This document shows positions 23,030 through 36,200 of a stretch of DNA of 64,000 nucleotides, one piece after another. The notes beneath the pieces are model-generated. The model ran no database searches. It was given only the letters and a program-made list of their open reading frames with translations, and was not told where the DNA came from. This stretch comes from Eucommia ulmoides. Lineage: Eukaryota > Streptophyta > Magnoliopsida > Garryales > Eucommiaceae. Every line of letters starts with the position of its first letter. The first letter of the stretch is position 1. The stretch lies in assembly GCA_016647705.1 (NCBI GenBank), contig CM028326.1, positions 46,778,785 to 46,842,784 on the forward strand, written 5' to 3'. The translations under genes and the position numbers were made by a program.

Positions 23030-26000
23030 GTTCCTCTTTTACTCATTATTGATTTTTTTTTTCTACTGTTTTTCTCCATGTCTATGTTCCAAGGTTTGAG
23101 CATCAAATTTAATCATAGAAGGATTTGGCCGTTATTATGTTATTCTGATATTTAGATTGCTTGTTGAATGCCCCATTAGTTTCTATGACGGTATGCTATT
23201 TTTTTTTTGCCTCCTGTCTCCAGGCAAAAACGCAGAAGTTTAGTACAATGTAGGCGCATATATTTATAATTTAATGCCTTACAATGTTTGTTTTTGCAAA
23301 GTATGTTCAAACATATGCTTCTAAATGTACCAATCATTACATCAAAGTCTGAGAATATCTCCTCATATTTTTTGAAAGAAAATTGTTCGAAACAGATGCA
23401 AGTACTTTGAGGGTTGCCTCTAGAATTTCCTATTATGGAAGGCTTTACGACGCCTTTTGAACTAGAAATACAGAAGGAATTCAGTGATTTGGGTTGTTTG
23501 TTGAGTTTGATTCTTTCATCTAAATCCCCTGGTATACTTGATCCATCATTTGGCTTTCAGTGGCTCCCTTACTTCTTCATTTGACTTGATTTCCTCTTCG
23601 AATAAGTGGATTGGTTTCCCTCTTTTGACCACCATGTTTCCCTTGAATAACTGCATTGCTCCTCTCTTTCTCTTCCTACACAATGCATCGAAATTGTGCT
23701 TTTTCTATGATCCCTTGCTGACATGGATTATGTTTTCTGGGGTTAGCATATTAGTTGCACATTGATAAAGAGGTAGCACAACCTACATCAATGGAATTCA
23801 AGGAGTTTTTTTTTACCATCATAACTTTTTGCTTACAATTTACGATGCTCTATGTTAACGCTATTCACCGAAATGGTAACTTTTGAGCCTTGGACTTCAA
23901 ATTCGAGTTCTCTCTCCAATTTCATCACCTTTACTGTGGCAAAGTCTTAATGGCAGCTGAAATTGCGACTTATATTGCTCGTAATTGTAAATTGGAAGAA
24001 GATGTGCATCATGTTATTAATGAACCTTGGGTGGTGGCACACCAATTGTAAGATTCCTGAATGTGCTCTTCTCATTTAAGCCTTCCCTGAAGTTTTTCTG
24101 CTATAATTTGCCCTGTTATATTCGGCTTGGTGATCAAAGGCACCAATTTCTTCTTCAAAAGGATAAAATTTTCAGGGACCAACTAGTCGAGCACTGATTG
24201 TGGGCCATTACAATCATGTTATCCACATACTATTCCTTCAGGATGGGGAGCTTGTGTTGATAGGACTGGGAATGAAACCAATCAGCAATGAGAAAATTTA
24301 GGAATTGCCTTTAAGATGACTAGGTATGACTTTCCGTGCGATTCAATTGCTTTCATTTTCCTAGTGGGACCATGGGACCTACCATCATTAATATTACTTC
24401 ATCGGCTGGTTTCCCAATAGTTGGGAGGATTTTAGTGCAATCCTACCGTCCCCCATGTCTGATATTTTCCTCACTCAGCTTCCCAATTTTCTTTCTTGTG
24501 GCTCTTTTCTCTTTGTCGAGATGACATAATTGGTCAAATTTCTCACCATGAGCATACATGTTCCCTTTAATCTTATCTTTCCGAGTTCATAGTATGCTCT
24601 TCTTGTCACATACTAACACTAGATTATGTTCGACTTGCTGCTGCATTGGTTTTGAGCTGTCCTCTATCGTTAGCCCTTTTATTTTAGGAAACTTACGTTG
24701 GAACTGGTTTGACATGTTTTCCTCAAGGATTTCTGGCATTGTCTCTGGACCACTTAAGCTTTTGTATTTCTGGCTTTACGTCTTTCAAATTCTTCTCTAG
24801 TTCTTCCACAAATTATTACTGTCCTGATGAGAAATTCCTTCATGGTCACCCTGCATAGTTTTGATGATTGTTTCCAAGTTTTCTATACATTGACTTGATT
24901 GGAGATTCTGTCCTGTGTACTCCTTTTTCACCACAAATTCTTACTTCTCTCTCCTCATTCTCCCCAAATTCATTGTATTGTTGCCATTTCCCACAAGATC
25001 CTATCTGGTTTTTCTGTGGAAAAGACATTGTATTCTTTCAATCATATTCCATAGAGGTAAGATAATAAGGTAATCATTAAGTCCGGAGGTGAAGCCTGTA
25101 TCTCAGCCCAATTTTCTGGGCAATTAGGCTTCTACCAGGCCATACTTTTTCCCTTTTTGTATTAGGATCAACCCTTTTCTTCATACTAGAGAAGGTTTTG
25201 TCTCTAAAAAGGTGATAAAAAAGAATTTAAAATTCTTTGAAGAGAAATATGAATTTCAGTTACCCTATTCATGGTTGGCATGCATACACTACCCTTGAAT
25301 TTGAAGCATTTTCAGATACATGTGCTAGTGATTGTTTCTTGGATAAAGTGGGATTCTCTCATCATTAAGGATTCACCTACTTCTTTCCACGAACCAAACT
25401 TCATTCATGAGTCCTTAGAATCTCTGAAGATGACAATGTCCCTCTCAAACCTGTTCTTTATTTTTTTATTTTTTTTCCTCCTTTGAAGAAAAGGACCACC
25501 TCAAAGAAAGCAGCTACCGCTTCATTCAAACGCCAAAAGTTCAAGTTAAATTGAGTCCACAACTCCTTTTGCGCGTTCTAGAACCTATCACGTCATCTTT
25601 GGCTACTTTGAGTCCTTGTGCTTTAAATTCTTAACCCAAAAAAAGGCTGCATAAAGGCACCAGGGGATCTTCCTAAACTTGATGTTGTTCCAGTTTCAGT
25701 TGAACCTCAAGTGTTCCTTATATTTTTGAGGTATTCTTGTCTTGTCTCCGCCTTGTATATACAATTAAGAAAACCATTCAATTTATTAATAAGTTTCTGC
25801 TCCCAATCTCTTTTTTTGGAAACTTTGCTTTTTCCTGCTCCTAATATCTTGGAGACAGAAACTGTGCCTTCCAACTCCGCTGAGGCTAATCCTTCAATTT
25901 CTGCTAACCCTTCGAAGAAAGATTCAAAAAGTTTGCCTCTTTCAGATACTTCTTCTCATGTTCCAGAATTCCAAGTTGCTCAACCTCATCCATCGAAGTA

Positions 26001-27249
26001 GAGAATCCTACAAATGTCCCTGACATTTCTAATGGTGTTCATTGCCTTTTGATATGTTGCTCCTGCGTTTTTCATTCCAGATTGCATCACAACCTACTTG
26101 AAGTCTTGATGGTTCCAGGCAATCCAAATGCGGTCTTGTTAACATTTGCCTTGGCTGTCAAGATCTTATTATATCTCGAGTGTCCATCTATCAGAGTTAC
26201 AATTTGATTCCCTGTTTTATCAATCAACAAATGGCAGAGGTTATTACTCGTAGGTGTTGAAATATTCAGGATTTGAAAATTGATGCATACCCTCAATTTT
26301 CCATTTTCTTTCGTTACATGCAGTATTTCTGATAGCCACTTAACATATCAGGCCGTTCGGATGAGCCCAACATTCTAGTATAGTTTGTGATGCCATATTA
26401 TTGGTTGGTTGCTTGTAAGGTTTATAACCTTGTTTAATTCGTAGCCTATGTTCGACAATCCCCTTTTCCAACTCTGGTAATTCATCATCTTTATTTTGCT
26501 TTAGCAGCTCAATCAACTTCCTTTTAGTTTCTCGGTCAAGGGAAGTACTCCAAAATATTATTCTCTTATCAAACTAATCTACAAGTCATCTCCTTTGAAT
26601 GATCTTGACAGTCAATTGCCTCTTGTTCTTTATTCTTCGGAACTAAGTTGAGCTATTCTATTGCCTTCCAAGTGAATACTTTTTTCTGGCTCGTGTCCGT
26701 GCATGCAATCAGTCCATTTCGTTGGCCTTAACTGGCAGCCAGTTCCTCTCCTTGAGATTTTGTATAATTTACTATTCTTATCCATAGACATTTGCCTGCC
26801 GCCTTCATCATATATTTGAGCTTTGACATAATGCAAGCTAGCTTCAAATTGGTGGTTGTCTGCTTTAGGCATAGTTATGTAAAGTGCTCCTGGGAACACG
26901 CCTGGGCTAAAGGCGCATGCTATGCGCTTCGCCTAGGTCAAGGTGCAAACATTGCATAAGGTGTGCGCCTTAGGGTGTGAAGCGCAAGGCTCTAGGCACA
27001 CGTCAGGCTCTCTTCTTCTTCTTCTTCGCCTTCTTCGCCGCCTTCTTCTTCTTCGCCTCTTCTTCTCCTTCGCCTTCTCCTTCTTCTTCCCCTTCGCCTT
27101 CTCCTTCTCCTTCTCCTCCTCCTTCCCCTCCTCCTCCCCCTCCTCCTTCCCCTCCTCCTGCTCCTTTTCCTTTTCCTCCTCCTTCTGCTTCTTCTCCTCC
27201 TCCTCCTCCTCCTCCTCCTTCTCCTTCTTCTTCTTCTTCGCTTATGTTT

Positions 27250-27284
<35 letters not shown>

Positions 27285-30200
27285 TTTTTTTTTTTCATTC
27301 TAGTTTTCATTTTGTTATGTTATGCCATTGTTGTTTCTAACGATTTCAGTTTTATGCTGTAATTGTTGATCAATTATGTAATTTTATGTTAAAATCCCTA
27401 TTTGTTAGGAATCAAATTAGTTGTTTATTTTTATTTATTGGCTCATATAAGTGTTTTATTTTTAATAATTGAATTTTAGTTCATATTCACTTTTGAGTGT
27501 AGATTTTCCATATAACAATACTTTAAATTATTCACTATTTTTTTATGTTGTGCGCCTTACTTTGCGCGTGCCTTGCCTTGTGCCTAGGCTCCAAGGAACC
27601 TTTGCGCCTCGGTGCGCCTCAGTGTGCCTGGAGCCTTTAATGTCTATGGCTTCAGCAATCTCCATTTCCTGATCATTATTCATGAGGGGCAACTTCTGAT
27701 GCATAGAGCATCAATTAACATGAATCCAATCCGTCTTCCTATTAATGCAATTTGAACTACTTTCAACCGCCAAGAATGCCGTTTAATTCGTCGATACAAG
27801 AAGCAAATTGTTGTGAAGAGATTTTTGTACCTATTGTTATTTTTCTTGCAAAATCATTTTGCCATTTTTACCTCCCATCAATCTGTGATGGAGATGTCTT
27901 TTGTGTTATATTACGTTAGCCTTCCTATTTTTTTTTTATTTTTTTTCATGGTTGACATTGATTTTATATTTACTGCTGCTCCATTATCAACCAAGACTTT
28001 ATTTAACTCAAAGCCATCGAATGCCTTTATATAAAGGGGTTTGATGTGTCGAGCCATTCCTTTTGGAGGCTTCTCAAAAACAAAATTGTCTTTCTTTGAC
28101 TATTGACTTAGGAAAAAGTACCTCCTTTTCTTCATTGGTGCCTTCTATGCTCTAAACTTGTGATTCGATCTTAGATTCAAACACTGTATGCAAGATAAGA
28201 TTCATGTTGGTTTGAACTCTTTTTGGAAAGTTACTGGATCTTATATACATTAGCTCTTTGTTACCCGAGCCATCTTTTTCGCGTTAGATTCTTCTTCTTC
28301 ATTGTTTCATCTCCATTTCTTGTGGGTAGCTTCAAACATGGGGTTTCGCTTTGACCTCTCTCTCTTTCTTGGCTTAAATATACGGTGCCGTCATTGTGGC
28401 TTCGTGCTCAAGCCTATGGATTGTAACATCTTTTTAGCATTCTCATTAGTTGAGTGGCACCAAATATTCTGCTGTTTACAAAGCACTTTGCCTCATATTT
28501 CATTTGCACTTGGAATGACATGATTTTTCTTAACCTTATAGCCTGGCCCTTGAGCAAATGTTCAAAAAATTTGTGTTTCCTAGTAGTGGAGGATGTATTA
28601 TTCTGAAGTTCTTCAGTAATCTCCTCTTTATGAACTAAAGCATCGCATACAAATGGTTCGTTCCTTATTAACTTGGCTACATCACTTCCAAGTTGGGGTC
28701 TTGTTATAAGTTCGAATGCAGAATTATTTCTGTCCTACCTAGTGACTTTTCAAGTAAAATCTACCAAGTCTCTAAACTCCACAGAAGCAAACTTCTTTTT
28801 AAACATAAACTCTAAACCATTTTGGGCTAATTTTCAAAGTTCTATCTCCGGGGACTACTCTGGGTACCTAGTTTTGCCATTTTGAACCGCGCAACAAAAT
28901 TATGCAATGGAGTTTGATGGTAATGTACCACTAGAATGCTGCACCTGTTAAAGACTTCGAGAAAATCCTAAGCTCAAGAAAATCCTTGTTTGTGGCCTGT
29001 GAACCACTGAACCTCCCTATGTGTTCTAAGGTTGATTGATTTCCATTTCCAGCAAACTTAAATCATTGAAATGTAAAGCCTTGAGGGAGTTCGTAAGTTT
29101 TATTTGTCCCGCCAGCATAAGGCTTTTTGCATACTGGAACTTGAGCCACCTGACCGAAAGGTCTGCATATCATGTGCACAGCATAAGGTAGTGGTTTTGG
29201 AGGATAAGGTTGTATACGGTACAACTAGAATGCTGCTCTTGTTAAACTTCCTTAGGGCATGAATTAGGATTTCCGGCATTAAAATTATTTATAAAATCAC
29301 TAATTTACCTTACTAAATGGACGCCCCATCCCCATAGCCTCCTCCCTCCCAAACAAACGCCCCTCCTCACATCTCTCTGATTCATGTAAATGCTGTTAGA
29401 CCTTTGTTATTGGAACCGAACATGTCAATCATTTGAATTGAGCCATGAATAAGAAAATGCAGGGATATAATTTTAGCAACTTTGTATGATTTTAGTATGA
29501 TCCAACACATTCATCTTAATATTAGAAATAATTACACCTTGTCTCCCTGAGATTTGCCCAAAAGGTAGCTAGATCTTCTATCTGTTCAAAAATTACACTG
29601 CCTTACCCTCTGCTATAAATATCAGGGCGCATGATGTAATTTATTAATTCACTTCCACCCATTTTATACACCCATATATTTGTTTTTATTTTTTTATTTT
29701 CTAATTTTCTTTTAGATTTTCAGTTTTTGTTTTTGTTTTTCTATTTTTCATGTTAAATATTTCGGTTTTTGAGTTTATTTTTTTTTTTTTCGTTTTTTTT
29801 GTTTTCAATTTTTAGTTTCTATTTTCCTTTTTTCCTTTTTTTTTTTCTTTCTGTTTTTTGTTTATGTTTCATAATTTTTCAGTTTTTTGTTCTCGTTTTT
29901 ATTTTTTGTTCTTTATTTTCTTTCATTTGTTTTTTTCGTTATATTTTCTTTTCCATTTTTTCTTTTGTTTTTAATTTTTACTTTTCGTTAAATATTTTAA
30001 TTTTCGTTTTCTATTTTTCAATTTTTTTGTTTTTGTTTTTTTATCTATTTTTCCGGCTTCGATTTTGTTTTTGTTTTTTTGTTTTCCATTTTTTGGCTTT
30101 TGAATTTCTATTTTTTTTTGTTTTTGTTTTTGTTATCAATTTCTGTTTCTTCGGTTTGATTTTCTAATTTTTAGGGTTTTCTATTTTTTGTTTTTTAATT

Positions 30201-33200
30201 TTTTTCTATTTTTTAATTTATATATATATATATAATGATCTATTTTTTGCTTTTGATTTTCCATTTTTCATTTTTAGTTTTCGGTATTTGTCTATTCATT
30301 TTTTTAAATGACTTGTTAAGCCAAATTTGTGATGAAGAAAAAATAATGAATGCGAAAAGAAAATAAAAAGAAAAAATAGAAAACAAGAAACCATTTTTTT
30401 AAAATAATAGAAAATAAAAAAATAAAAGTAAAAACCTAAAATGAAAATTTGAACCAAAGAGAATATTTATGGTGGCCACCATTCATTCATGGAGCCCAAG
30501 AAATTTCTGATTAGATAACAATGTTTTCTTTTTGTTCTTTGTTTTTATTTTTTTTCTGTTTTGTTTTATGAGTTCTGAACCAAAATGGATGACGAAAATG
30601 ATCAAAAATAAAAAAGAAATAGAAAAATAATAAAAATTAAAAAAAAACTAAAAAAAAACTAAAAAAAAACTTAAAAAAAATTTGAAAATTAAAATAAAAA
30701 ATAATAGGAACATAGAATTAAGAGACAAAAATGAGAAATAGAAAGGAGAAAACTGAAAAAAAAAAAGAAATTAGAGAATAGGAAGAGAGAGGTTATGTGG
30801 GCTTCGGTTGGGGAGAAAAAAGGGGGGGGGGGGGGGGTTGGGGGGGGTGATATTTTGATTTCTGAGATTATATTGCATTTTATTCCTCTTATGTTTTAAT
30901 AAGTCACGTTAGGAGAATACTGTTATAACTATTGTAATTTTGAAAAAGTCGTAAGGGCAAAAAGGTAATTTCACTAAAGTAATGTATGTTATTGACAAAG
31001 GAGCTCAGTATAATTTTTGAAATGGCAGGGGGCTAGCTGTCTTTTGGACAAACCCTTAGGCGTCTAGGTGTAATTATCCCTTATTATTAAGAAATATCAC
31101 AAAACTCATTAAGTGGTGTAATAAAAGATACATGAAGCTTCTACTTCAATTAAGAGCTCTCTTGTACCTTGCGCTTTAACTCCCTCGGTGTGCGCCTTGT
31201 GGAATGCACCTCGCTTTAGGCTAGGTGAGGAGGAAGATGTGTGCCTGGAGCCTAGGCACTAACTGATGTGTTGTATATCATTATTTTAATCTGTTCAAAA
31301 CAAGGTTTTCTTGCCTAGGGTTGGACCACAATCTCCCTCAAATGATCTTGTTATTTTTCATATTATATTGAACTTGGGGATTGAAAATATTTTGGAAATC
31401 CGTTAAGCATGTGGGCTTCTCTTTATTTTACTTGTTGAATTCATGCACACAAATACTGGCAGGTTAATGGAGAGCTTGACACGAGGATTGGGGGTCCAAG
31501 TTATTTATCTGCAATGATCAGACACTTCTATCCGGATGTATGTCCTCTCTCTGTGTTTAGGTTTGAGAATTTGTGCTACCTCCCAAACAGGACCTTCCCT
31601 CTCCTTATACCAGAAAAGAGAGGAAATACACTATCCCCAATTAATATATTTGATATTTGTTTATAGTTATCGTTGAGCGTTGGTGTTGGTTTGCAATATG
31701 ATAGACATGAGAAGCTCCGGTATAGTGTACGTGGAGAGAAGGCATTTCCTGTTACATCAAATGGATTCCTAAGCTTTAATATCAAAGGGCGGTGCGATGT
31801 TGATCAAGAATTTAGAAAGGTTGATGTCTTTTTCCATCTTGAAATATAATTTGATTGTATTTTCTGCTCCGATGCTGGTATCTTCATTTTTCAAAGTTGA
31901 TTTGGGATTTAAACAGGGGTTGGTTTCAAGCAACGTTTCTTATTGCCAACAGAATTCTCACATTATTTGCTTATGTTTGTTGTCTTGTGATGTGCTGACA
32001 GAGGAAGTCAAGAGGGGTTGCTGAATTTAGGTGGGATATTTTCAATTTTCAGAAATACCAAGATGTGAGGATCAAAGTTGGTTACGAAGTCTTTGACAAG
32101 GTGTGCGTACTTCTGTCATGATTGAAATTTTAGTTTTTCTTCCAATTCACCTAGTCAATTAGTTGGTAGTTGCAGGTTTTATTAGACATTTGTTGAATCC
32201 CACGTTGCTTGTGTTACCCGATCCTGAGCTATATATAAAGCCTAGATTAATTCTCAACTTACAAGGCGTCTTCTGAGAGTGAGTGAGGCTCATTGGATTT
32301 CTGCATGGTATCAGAGTCAAAACTCTTGTCTGCTGTTGCGCATGTTAAATCCCTTATCGATGTTGGGCCCCTTGATATCTATTTTCAATGGTTTGGCAAA
32401 AAGTCCACCCTGCGTGTTAAAGGATGTGTTGAATCCCACATCGATATTGGATCTTCTCTTGATATCCGTTCGCAGTGGTTTGTCCCGTGTCTCAAGGATC
32501 TTTATCTCTGACCCAACTATCGCAATAACCTTGAACTGACACTTTAGCAAGAAAAAATATGCGTCGGACACGTATCCGATACGCATAAGTTGTGGACACG
32601 CCTAAACACTTATTCAGAAAGTCTAAATCTATGCTATAAAATTTAATATTTAATAATTTCTTGGACATTTTTTGATGCGTGAGGACATACCAGTGACACA
32701 TTGAGGGGTATATTTAGGAACTGAAAGTGTTGAATGTGCCAATAGTGATAAGACTTAAAATTAAAAGAGCTCTAAATTCTATATTCTTGAAAATTCAAAT
32801 TGTAATGCGAAACTACTGTATTTCAAGTTTTTGACATAGCGTTAAGTGCTAATAGTGCGACTTTGTTTATTATCACTGAAACTTGTGTAAACACATGCAT
32901 TTATAGTTATTATTTTTCGTGTCCTGCTTGTATTAATATCCTACGTTTTTTGGATTTGTCGTATCATTGTAATGGTGTTTTCCTGTATCTGTTTCAGTGT
33001 TTCTTAGGATTTTAGGATTTTTGGCTTGGAGGAGGTGGCGGAGGGCTGTGTGTGGGGTAAGGGGGTGGGTTGTTGATTGGTTTTGGGTGGTTTGGTGATG
33101 AGGGGTTATGCTTGGGTGGTGACGGGGTGCAAGCAGTTTGGTTGTGCTTTTGTTGTGAGGTGGTGGTGGTGGACGGTGGGGAAGAGAGAATATAAAGAAA

Positions 33201-36200
33201 GTAAAAATTAAAAGGAAAGAAAAAGAAAAAAAAAAAAGAAAATGCTATAGACTCTCCGTTAATAGCTACTTGCATTCGAATCACAGAGAGAAATAATATA
33301 ATTGAATTGTAAATAGTTTAGAGAGTATCACTAGATTTTTCACAAAAATTAAATTTGTAAAAGGGTAAAATAGTCCTTAGAAAACATCACTCCATGTGAT
33401 GCTTTGGGAGGGGATAGATTGGAAACACAACTTTTGGCACACCACACAGAGTGGTTGCTCCAAAAGTTCGAATCCGCAATCAACGTTTGTTATTGGCCTG
33501 AACTTTTTATCACCATACCTCTGACCCCCTCGTAAAAGGGCAATATTCTTCTACTCATCATCATCATCATCATTATTAAAGATTATTAGATTTATACATG
33601 GATATGATGTGTCCTCACGTATCGGAAAAGTGTCTTAACAATAAATTAATTATAAAATAGTAAGACCCGGATTTAGGCTTGCTGAGTGTGTATCCAAGCG
33701 TGTTAATAGTGTGTTGGTCACAGATATGTGTTGGACACGGATGCATTGGCCTACTACCTCTTAGGCGTCAAAAAACATTTCATATTTTAGTCTCGATTTT
33801 TTATTTTATTTATAATTAAAATATATAGGTTTTTGGTGTAAGATTGGGAAATCCAAAGCAAGGTATAAATATGTAATCGTTGAGAGAAAATTTACCATTA
33901 GTAAAAATACGTGCATGAAATATTAACGACAATGATTGGTACATTTGATTCAACTAAGAAATAGAATGGTTATAGGAATGATCATTTCATTCACACTTTT
34001 GGTACGGGGATTAGTTTCCATTCTTGTTCCTAGGGATTCGCTAATCCCACAAATGATTGGATTAGGCAAAACAAAATATGATATTAGGTGGGATGAGTCA
34101 TGAGATTCAAAATGAAAAAATATTGGTGAACCAATTACCACTATATTATCGCCTTAATCACTACAACCATCCACCACGCTTAACCGTAGGCACATCTATT
34201 CACTACCCTACTGCCATTAATTATAACTATGACAATCCCATCACCCCTATAATCACTGCGACAATACCACCTCCACCACCCCATCACTACCTTAACCTCA
34301 CCACAGTACCACCTCCACTTCCATCAACTCCTCATCTCCCATTACTATCGGCACAACATGGTTTTGAAGTCGCGAAGGTGGTGGTGAGTTGGCAGTCGTG
34401 GTAGGGGTGGTAAACGATAACATGAAATGTAATGCTACCTTGATTTAACCCCTTCATTTAGGAGGACATTTGCATTAGACGTAGCTTTTCTTGTTGAAGA
34501 CCAACTCTATCATGCTTATCGGAAGACAACTAATCTATTCTTCTGTCTATTTTCTTTAGTACAATTTGTTTATTATTAGTATAAGATCTCCATGATTCTA
34601 GCACATCTTTATTGTAATCAATCATAATTATTTTAGGTTTAAATTGAGGCAATAGAATTACCATAATCACTCGTGTATGGTATATAAATTGGACTCTTCT
34701 TATAGTTAGTAAAAATATATTGAATTTGTTTACCTTACATGATATCAACCTAACGATCCTCTCTTCTCTGAAAACCCTAATTTGCGAAAACCTCTGCTAC
34801 AACCACACTATCTCAAGGAATCTGTACGGCTGCACCTCTCACCCTACTCGTGAAATCCTTGTGTTGTCCTTCCCTTTTTTCGCATCGGGTTGTTTCGCGA
34901 TCGTTCTCTCATCTTTTCGAACCGCTTCTGCAATTCTCTCTCCAGCCCTCATCGCTTGTTCTCCATCGCTGCATTGCCCATTTGTTTTCCGGCAATTCCT
35001 TTTCATTTCCAGAACAAACCCACTCTTTATATCCTATAAATCACTTATGAATCAACCTGTAATGATACAATATCGACCCGTAATGGCTTGTAACATGCCT
35101 AATGGGCATTACATGTTATTGTAACAGCAGTTACGGGCCGTTACGCCCAATACTATCATCTGATCCTGACAGCTAATTCTCATCGCTTTTCTCGACACAC
35201 CTAGTCCTTAGCCATTCCACCTGTAACCTAGCCAACCAACTTTCGATTATGAAGAACCTTCACGCAATTTGTTTTAGTATTGATGATTGAATTTGAGTGT
35301 AATGTTTTTAATTTGATAATATGATGTACAATTTACTATTTTATTATATTTGTGTAATATATGTTTCATTAAATATTGTGCATCTTCTTATTTTTTTAAA
35401 ATTGTTCAGTACGATGGTTCATAATTTCCATTTTTTTTTCTATTCATATTTTTTTAATGTGTTATATATATAGTTAAATGTCATAATATCTATTATAATG
35501 TGTTCATTAAGGGTGAAATGAGTAGAAAAATTACAAATATTAAGGCCCCGCTTGGTTAGTGTTCCCAACTCAACCCAACCCAACCCAACCCAACCCAAAA
35601 AATTTGGGATTGATGTTTGGGAATGCATTTGGCAAATACAAAATCCGACCCAACCCAAAAAGTGAGAATTGATTCTCAAAATCTTAAGAAAATGAGAAAC
35701 CAAAACAAATAATTTTTTTTTTGTGCCCAACTCAACCCATTCAACTTTAGGGACACGCTTGTCATTTTTTAAAATGTTAATGAGACCCCTGCTTAAACTT
35801 CATCCAAACATTTCGCGAAATCGTTCAATTTTTGACAGTGCTTGGTTCTTGCCCGTCGTCTCCGCCACCTCTCTCGCGATCTCGATCTCAGCCTCCTTTC
35901 TTGTCGATCTCCGCCTCCTCTCTCAATCCTCTCTCAATCTCAGTCTCCTCTCTCAATCTCAGCCCTCTTTGTTAGCAGTGGTGTTTGTTTCGTCTCCCCG
36001 CCGTTCTTCTTCCTATCGTCACCGGTGGGAGGCCTATCGATTTGCGCAACATAGGCTCGATGCTGTTTCGTCGAGACCTTGTACAGCTGTTCTTCGATTC
36101 AGATCAACAAATCTCTGGTTTCGAACACGAAATCGATTTCGATTTAGGGTTTGGTTCTTGAAATAAATTTAGGGTTTCGAACACGAATCGATTTAGGGTT

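Larger units (their letters stand above)
24100..29250 (-). pseudogene. minus-strand Ty3/gypsy relic in OEP21 intron 1
   Basis: Heavily decayed, but two parts are clear on the minus strand. Around 28078-27955 is a protease-like segment ([29 protein letters not shown]). A DWIHVN word follows near 27745. Around 26330-26015 is reverse transcriptase ([25 protein letters not shown], then [14 protein letters not shown]). A YVDNMIV word near 24225 may be the displaced catalytic box, with unknown DNA (about 24300-26010) in between. Gag should lie toward 29250, but I cannot define it. The foldback element at 26868-27650 splits it. The order PR-RT reading leftward supports one element inserted opposite to the gene. 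Confidence 0.65.

Noticed and set aside
25711-26001. Plus-strand Ser/Pro-rich frame in OEP21 intron 1 as a host gene
   Set aside because: It may be a coding relic within the unresolved insert of 24.3-26.0 kb, but I cannot assign a family or splice sites.
26977-27303. Proline/serine-rich open frames over the pyrimidine tract
   Set aside because: They exist only because (CTT)n and (CCT)n lack stops; there is no start context or conserved domain.
29769-30167. Phe-rich 132-codon frame resembling a membrane protein
   Set aside because: A product of T-rich low-complexity DNA within an intron.
35723-36166. 147-codon frame in the intronic TIR element
   Set aside because: C/T-rich leader-like sequence with no recognisable domain. 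It is better explained as captured non-coding DNA.
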